Assembly (NCBI RefSeq): GCF_032854445.1
Contig: NC_088298.1
Coordinates: 23,273,295-23,337,294 of the forward strand
DNA: 64,000 bases
Source: Liolophura sinensis
Lineage: Eukaryota > Mollusca > Polyplacophora > Chitonida > Chitonidae
Direction of reading: 5' to 3'
A model generated the notes under the pieces. That model was not told where the DNA came from and ran no database searches. It was given only the letters and a program-made list of their open reading frames with translations. Both the position numbers and the translations under genes were made by a program. Positions 12,401 through 21,400 of the stretch are shown piece by piece (the first letter of the stretch is position 1; each line of letters begins with the position of its first letter).

Positions 12401-15400
12401 CACATAATGTTCTGTACTTTGTTGACCGTGGGAATATGGTGAAGACTAGGAACTGGGGGTGAACACTTACTTGTGATAATTTTAGACAGTTTCGTGTTTA
12501 GTTGCTAAAGCCGGTAGTCCCACTTGAGGCTTAGCATCTTACAAAAATACACGGTTTGCTTTCTCCAACCCGAAATAATATACAGCAGTTTCGTTGAAGC
12601 CAATACAGTTGTGTTGTATATCAGACCGATCGGTGGATTAGTACACGCCTAATATCCCAAACACCAACCAACACCAACCAAGAATTCGTGTCAACGCAGA
12701 CTACTATGGGAATACATAGAATCCTGTGGTAACTTACGGGATAGTAATCGCCATTGTTGTCCACACATCCACATTCAGACTTCTTTACGCATGCGTTTCC
12801 ACTCCTCACAAATCCGCTTTTGCACACACATCCCTCTGATGGGGGATCGACACAGTTGCTGACGTCGTCATTCACACACGTGGCTTCACACCCGGGCGCT
12901 TGGAATTTGTACTCTTCGTTAGCACCACATGTCATGGCTGAAAAGGGAAAGATATTTTATATTCTAACACTATCTGCAATTCGTTATTGTCCAAGGCCTC
13001 CCTAGGCTCGCTTACTAAAATGTGTAAACTACGTAACTTTGAACTCTTTGCGTTTAAGTAGCATTACCACTGATGTAAACTAGTTTAACTAAAGTCTAAA
13101 TATTGCTTGTTCTTCAGCGCCGTTTTATTAGCTTACACAAGGTTTACCACAGTTTTTCCTTTGCAAAACACACCTAAGTTTGAGGGCCTCTAAATAAAGT
13201 TGGGGGGTCTCTGTGGCTTAGTTGATTAGCGCGCTAGCGCAGCGTAATGATCCAGAAGCCTCTCACCAATGCGGTCTCCGGCCGTACGTGGGAAAGTTTG
13301 CCTTCAACCTGCGCATGGACGTGAGTTACCCACGGGCTGAGCCCGGTTTCCTCCCGCCATAAGTGAAATATTCTTGAGTACCGCGTAAAACACCAATCAA
13401 ATAAATAAATAAATAAAATTTGTATCCAGTTTACTGAGTTTTTTTCCGTGAAGTGCGGAGTCTGTTTTACAATGTTATCTCAGTCCGGTTTCCTCCCACC
13501 ATAATACTGGAGGCCGTTGTATAAGTGAAATATTCTTGAGTTCGGCGTAAAACATCAGTTCATCAAATAAATAAATCAACTATGTTTCATTCAGTATACA
13601 ATGGCTGTCAGAATGTCATAACCCTTGTTGTTATTGTCATAATTAAGAATTGTCCATCAACTCTGGTTAGATTGTTAAAAGCGACAAATGGTTCCCTTAC
13701 GGCAGAAAGTTGGCTGTCTCCAGTCGATCAGAATGCCCTTATTGGCGCAGTCCTTAGCGGCGGACTCCAGGGATTCACAGATAGTCTTCTCCTCCAAGGC
13801 TGACTGGTAGTTGGCACAAAGGTCCATCTTACAGCTCTGCATATAACCGTCCATGTCGACCAGATTGCTCTTGATACAGTCCGCGAAGGATCCACCCTGG
13901 TTCTTGAGGAGGCCGCAGTACTGAGGAGAGTCCTGGAACAGAGTCATCTGCTGGGCGGTGCACACTGGGAACGGTGGAACCCTTTTGCATCTAAAACAGA
14001 AAACCGTATGTCATTGGTTTTGTGTGACATTGTATGATTAACTGCTTGGTTTGAGATTGGAACTGGCTTATTTCAGATAAAAATTGGCAAAATTGTGATT
14101 TGGACTGGGGGATTTTGAACTTGGGACTGGATCTGTCTACATTGAGAATGGGTCTGACTGATTAGAGATTAGGCTAAAGTGGGATTAGATCAGTCTGATT
14201 TGAGATAGAAACTGGTTAAAGTCAGATTAGATCTGCTTGGTTGAGATTGGATCAGGCTGGGTTGAGATTGGATCAGGCTTAGTTGAGATTGGATCAGGCT
14301 TAGTTGAGATTGGATCAGGCTTGGTTAAGATTGGATTTGGCTGTGTTGAGATTGGATATGGCTGTGTTGAGATTGGATTTGGCTGAGTTGAGATTGATAT
14401 GGCTGGGTTGAGATTGATATGGCTGGGTTGAGATTGGATTTGGCTGGGTTGAGAATGGATCAGGCTTGGTTGAGATTGGATTTGGCTGGGTTGAGATTGG
14501 ATATGGCTGGGTTGAGAATGGATCAGGCTTGGTTGAGATTGGATCAGGTTTGGTTGAGATTGGATATGGCTGGGTTGAGATTGGATCAGGCTTGGTTGAG
14601 ATTGGATTTGGCTGGGTTGAGAATGGATATGGCTGGGTTGATATTGGATAAGGCTGGGTTGAGATTGGATTTGGCTGGGTTGAGATTGGATCAGGATTGG
14701 TTGAGATTGGATTTGGCTGGGTTGAGATTGGATATGGCTGGGTTGAGAATGGATCAGGCTTGGTTGAAATTGGATCAGGTTTGGTTGAGATTGGATATGG
14801 CTGGGTTGAGATTGGATCAGGCTTGGTTGAGATTGGATTTGGCTGGGTTGAGATTGGATTTGGCTGGGTTGAGAATGGATATGGCTGGGTTGATATTGGA
14901 TAAGGCTGGGTTGAGATTGGATTTGGCTGGGTTGAGATTGGATCAGGATTGGTTGAGATTGGATTTGGCTGGGTTGAGATTGGATTTGGCTGGGTTGAGA
15001 ATGGATATGGCTGGGTTGAGATTGGATTTGGCTGGGTTGAGATTGGATTTGGCTGGGTTGAGATTGGATCAGGCTTGATTGAGATTGGACTTGGCTGGGT
15101 TGAGATTGGATTTGGCTGGGTTGAGAATGGATATGGCTGGGTTGAGATTGGATCAGGCTTGGTTGAGATTAAATTTGGCTTGGTTGAGATTGGATCAGGC
15201 TGGGTTGAGATTGGATTTGGCTGTGTTGAGATTGGATCTAGCTGGATTGATATTGGATATGGCTTGGTTGAGATTGGATGTGGTTGGATTAAGATTGGAT
15301 CTAGCTGAATTCAGATTGAATTTAGTTGAATTGAGACCGGATCTGACTGGATTGAGATTAAGATTGAGATTGGAGCTTGCTAAAGCGGGATTAGATGAGT

Positions 15401-18400
15401 CTGATTTGAGATAGAAACTGGTTAAAGTCAGATTGGACCTTCCTGGATTGAAATTGGATCAGGTTGGGTTGAGATTGGATACGACTGGGTTAAGATTGTA
15501 TGTGGCTGGATTAAGATTGGATCTAGATGAATTGAAATTGGATATGGCTGAGCTGAGATTGGATCTGGATGGATTAGTGTTGAAACAAGTGAAATTTGGA
15601 TTGATCTGGTTAAATTGGAACACTTCGTAAGCCAAATGTTTGTCACTTTATTCTGGTATTAGTATGTCCGTGGTATTGCTATATCTACCTAGAACAAAGC
15701 TGTTACCTTATCAGTTGAGCAGAAGTGTGCCTTAAAATACTGATCAATTTATACTGGGAAGTAGCCACTGGTATTACATTAACATCCGCAGAAACGACGG
15801 CCTTTGCTATATCTTTATGAGATTACTAAAGATTTTTCAGTGTGTTGGATAATTAACATTATCCATCCATAAAAAAAATGTCATTTCATCAAAAAAGATT
15901 CTTATACGACTTTTTTTACTCCACAAATATATCCATAGAATCATTGTATCAACTTACTGGAAAAGTGTCCTCAAAATGATTGCATAAACCTAATAGAAAA
16001 ATATCCTAATGGAAAAATATTCTCAGAATGATGGAATCAACCTAATGGAAAAGTATCCTCACAATTATTGTATCATCCTAATGGATGAATATCCTCATAA
16101 TTATTGTATCAGCCTAATAGAAAAATATCCTCAGAATTATTGCACCATCCTAATGGAAAAACAATATCTCAGAATTATTGTACCATCCTAATGGAAAAAC
16201 AATATCTCAGAAACATTGTATCAGCCTAATGGAAAAACAATATCTCAGAATTATTGTACCATCCTAATGGAAAAACAATATCTCAGAAACATTGTATCAG
16301 CCTAATGGAAATACAATATCTCAGAAATATTGTACCATCCTAATGGAAAAACAATATCTCAGAATTATTGTATCAGCCTAATAGAAAAATATCTTCAGAA
16401 TTATTGTACCATCCTAGTGGAAAAACAATATCTCAGAAACATTGTATCAGCCTAGTGCAAAAGTGTCCTCAGAATTATTGTATCAGCCTCATGAAAAAAT
16501 ATCCTCAGAATTATTGTACCATCTTCATGGAAAAACAATATCTCAGAATTATTGTACCATCCTAATGGAAAAACAATATCTCAGAATTATTATACCATCC
16601 TAATGGAAAAACAATATCTCAGAATTATTGTACCATCCTAATGGAAAAACAATATCTCAGAATTATTGTATCAGCCTAGTACAAAAGTCTCCTCAGAGCC
16701 CCTGTATAACCCTAATGGAAAAATATACTACAAAACTAGTACATAATGTAAAAGTATCCTCAGAATGATTGCACAAAAGTGCCCTCAGACGGATTATATC
16801 GACTTGATGGAAAAGTAGCCTTAGAATTATTTATTTATTTATTTGATTGCTATTCAAATAAGAATATTTCAAGAATATTTATCTTATATGACGGGGCCAG
16901 CACTTATGGTGGGTGGAAACCGGGCAGAGCCCGGTGGAAACCCACGAATCCGCAATTTCATTAGAATTATTGTATCAACCATGCCAAAAAGTTGCCTCAG
17001 AATGATTGCAACAACCTAATAGAAAAGTAGCCTCAGAATTATTGTATCAATGTACTGCAAAAGTAGCCTTAGAATGATTGTATCAATTTACTGCAAAAAT
17101 AGTCTCAGATTGATTGCATCGACTTAATGGTAAAGTAGCCTCAGAGTGATTGTATCAAATTTACTGGAAAAGTAGCCTCAAAGTGATTGTATCAACTTAC
17201 TGGAAAAGTAGCCTCAGAATGATTGTGTCAACTTACTGGAAATGTGGCTGATCCGAGTCATCGGGTACTCTGTAGCTGTTTCCAATCAGGTTATACTTGT
17301 TGCCATTGCGGGCGACGTTGACGCCCTCTAGGGTCATGAAGTCGTCTTTAGAGTTGCCGTTACAGGAACCACATATTCCGTTCATTTTGTTGGCGCCCCA
17401 TTGCTTTGGTATTTTGACGGTAACCACGTGGTTTCCGTCGAACATGATTTCGGCTCCACAGACTGTTTTAACCACAACGTTGTTTCCGCTGCGAGTGATG
17501 GCGACGCCATTAGTCAAGGTGACCGGTAAGAATTTCTCCATCTTGTTTATCTGAAGGTTGAGGGAAAACTCTTAACGTTAAACTGATAAAAAAATTTAAA
17601 ACTACCGTTGGTCAGTACAATTACAAGTTTAGAGTTAAGGGTTTTTGTCCCTTATTTATCAAAGCATTCCACGATGGGTGGTCCAGAGAAGCGACAACAG
17701 TGTGATAGACGTGCAGCATGGAGTGTAAAACCAGAGAAGCGACGACAGTGTGATAGAAGTACAGTATACAGAGTAAAACCAGAGAAGCGACAACAGTGTG
17801 ATAGAAGTACAGTATACAGAGTAAAACCAGAGAAGCGACAACAGTGTGATAGAAGTACAGTATACAGAGTAAAACCAGAGAAGCGACAACAGTGTGATAG
17901 AAGTACAGTATACAGAGTAAAACCAGAGAAGCGACAACAGTGTGATAGACGTGCAGCATGGAGAGTAAAACCAGAGAAGCGACGACAGTGTGATAGAAGT
18001 ACAGTATACAGAGTAAAACCAGAGAAGCGACAACAGTGTGATAGAAGTACAGTATACAGAGTAAAACCAGAGAAGCGACAACAGTCTGATAGAAAATAAC
18101 ATACAATCACATCAAAACAATTCAAAGTGACCTGACCATGGGGGTGCTTAGCCCACCAGCAGAATGCCGGTTTATGAAAGAATACAATATAAATATAAAA
18201 GACCTAAAACACCTGATTTTGTGTTTGTAAGTTGGACACTACGAACAATCTTTTAGGATTGGTCAAAACAAGTTGTCTTGATTGACAGGTTGGCATTTAT
18301 CAATACTTACGAAGACACGACGTCCTTGGTGAAGACGAATGACGTAATTCTGGATTTTGACGTCAACCAGTCGTGTGTAGGCGACCTTCTTGTTGAAGCC

Positions 18401-21400
18401 ACGGTGCTCGTTCTTAACCTCGACGTTCAAGTAACATTTGTTCGTTTTGTCGAGAAGTTTCGCCAGGGTGTATTTACAGATGCCCATAAAGTGGATGGTG
18501 GCGCCATCAAACGTTTTGTAATGTGGGTCGCCTGATCCCGAGCACACACAATAATCTGAAATCAGACACGGAAACAAAAACTCAGTAGATTCAGGTGCAC
18601 AAATGACTTTTTAGAAAACAGAAAAGCGTAGGTAGGGCGGAAAAATCCACAAAACACATAATAACATTGTGGACATGAAATAGGTAGACAAAAGAGATAA
18701 ACTACCAGGCAAAAGAAAGGTTTCACCGTATTTTTTGTCATAAAAAAAATAAAAGCGCGGTTCCGGATTTGAGTTTAAGCAGGACATGGTGTATGACTGC
18801 ATCGTTTCCTCTACCAGAGCGCATCGTCACGAACGCAGCAATTGGAATTGTGAAATTGCGATAACATGCAAAACGTCCTTTTGAGGCATGGCTCGTGATG
18901 CACGTGCGGTAATGTTGCATAAATACTCTTGCTCGAAAGAGCAGACATTCAGTGACAGAAAAAACACCAACAGTATGCCAAGACTTACGCAAGCGCAACG
19001 ACACCAGGCCATCGGTATGTCCACCATGGGAGTCTCGCAACGTCACATTGCAAGAATGTTCAACTGTAGCCAAACCACCATCAGGAGGTTGTTGATACGC
19101 TATCAGCAGACAGGCCAGACCCAAGACAGACCAAGATCGGGAAGACCGAGGGTAACAACTGCGGCTGAAGATCGCTACATCCGGCAGATCCACCTCCGAA
19201 ACCGATTCGTCACGGCAACGTCAACAGCGGGGACGGCACTAGGCCATGTCATCAGCCCCAGGACAACACTGCGTCGTCTTCGTTCAGCTGGTTTACGACC
19301 TTACCGCCCCTTCCGTAGGATGGCCTTGACCCTTTTACACCGTCAACGCAGATTGCGATGGGCACGTATTGTACGTCGGTGGCAGCGACGTGACTGGGCG
19401 AGAGTGCTGTTTACAGACGAGAGCAGGTTCTGTCTATTCAGGAACGATGGCAGAGTTCGAGTTTTCCGACGAAGAGGCGAGCGTCTCGTGCCAAACTACG
19501 TAAGAGAGGTTTATCCGTTTGGAGGCGGAGGCGTCATAGTTTGGGGAGGGATTTGTGACCAAATGAAGACGCAGCAGGTTATTGTGCGAGGTAATCTGAC
19601 TGGCCAGCGATACCTTGATGAGGTACTGAGACCTGTCGTCGTTCCTTTCCTTTAATGACAGCCAAAAGGATCGATCTTGCAACACGACAACGCAAGACCT
19701 CACACTGCCCGCATTTTTACAGACTACCTCGAGACCGCAAACGTCATCGTGTTGCCCTGGCCAGCCAACTCACCAGACATGAACCCCATTCACCATCTCT
19801 GGGATCACCTTGACCGCCGTTTGAGACAGTTGGTGCCTGCTCCAACTAACCAACAGGAACTTGAGCAAGCTCTGTTAAACCTATGGAACGTTACCCCAGC
19901 TGACGTCATCCGGCGACGGACGACGTCAATACGGAGGCGTGTGCTTGCATGCATTGATGCCCAGGGTGGCCACACTCGCTACTGATGACTGTAGTCCTTC
20001 ATTTCTGTGGATACTGTGACTTTACATGCACTTGCCAGTTAACTTTACATTTGTGTAATTTTTTCTTCTGACCCCTTGTCTCTTTCATTGTGTTTTGTGG
20101 CCAATTGAATGCCAATATTTTAAAGCCTTTTTGAGAGAATATTTCACAATGATTCCTGTTTATAAACCAATCTTCTTAATTCTTATATCTGACTTTGTTT
20201 TTGTTTTATGGGCTCAAGAAGTGGGTGAAACCTTTCTTTTGCCTGGTAGTTTATATTCAACAATATAGGCCCACCGAAAATCCAAAGGAAAAGAAAGAGA
20301 GAATTTAACTTGGTAGATGCGGTGAATTAGATTTAGGGAAACCGCAGAAACAAACTTGCAGACCAAAGGTCGCATGAATGAATTCCGTAAAATGCACAAG
20401 CTACGTTTTGAACTTTGGGGAAGGAAGAAAAAATACAATGTATACATTCAGAATAGGACATTTTGTGGTGAGTGGGGATCTTTTACCTGGACAGTAACAT
20501 CAGCTGTTCTGTTTTATACACTCCATGGAAACGGATGCACTTACCAGAAGATGGGTTGCTGTTGACTTTGTTGTTGTTGTTTCCATTACAGACTTTTCTT
20601 GTGAAAAACAGGAATCGAACTATATTGAGGCGAAACAGAAGAGATTTTTTGATGTTATAAAATTATCTTATTTCTTTCTTAGCGAATTTGTTTGGTGCTT
20701 ATAAACCAGGGGTCATTTTCCCAGATAAAACCAACTCACATTGATGGGTATATAAAAAAACGTTTAACTTACGGACAGCAGTGGACTCGAACCTGAAACA
20801 TCACTGGTCAAGAGATGGTTGACATTAGGCAGAGGGCCAGTTTAATATATTGTGTGTAGTCATTTCATCGCGTGCTTGTACATTACTTGCAGTAATTCTA
20901 TTTTATTTTACTTCTTATTTTTTCTTTTTCTTTCATATATTAGAAGGAAAGTTATTTCAAAACAATAAATAGGTGTGCAGTAACTTACCTGTTCTACATT
21001 TTGGCTGAGGTGTTTTTGTTTTAGATCGTCCAAAATAGAAAAAGAAGGCACCTGGAAGTAAAGAAAAACGAAATGTTTAATTGGACACAAAAAGCAGGAC
21101 ATCAAAATGTCCTGGTGAATATTTAATACTGTATAAGCAAATTTGCAAATCACAGCAAAACGCACAATGCATACTGACACAACACAAAATTCGACAAAGA
21201 TAATGGTGTAAATCTACCTATCTAAAAAAATATATCTGATCAGTGACACATCCAAATTCAGACAATTGCCAAGTAATAACACTATCAAGAAGGAAGCATG
21301 TGTGAGCAATTTCCAATATAACCTGAAGAGAAATGACGTCATCAGTCAGAAAACGTATGACAACTTACGATCCACCGGATCCCGGACCCCGGTTATTACC

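Noticed and set aside
14419-15078. Open frame with repeated AGLRLDL heptads, resembling a leucine-rich repeat protein
   Set aside because: A 21-bp array read in frame. Leucine-rich appearance follows from the DNA repeat, and the matching intron of copy R holds only degenerate units.
17608-18106. Several overlapping repetitive frames (VKPEKRQQCDRSTVYR and others)
   Set aside because: A 48-bp intronic minisatellite open in several frames at once. No counterpart in copy R.
18278-18535. Open frames antisense to VWD, C8 and TIL exons in both genes
   Set aside because: Shadows of conserved coding exons. The sense frames carry the domain motifs and splice sites.
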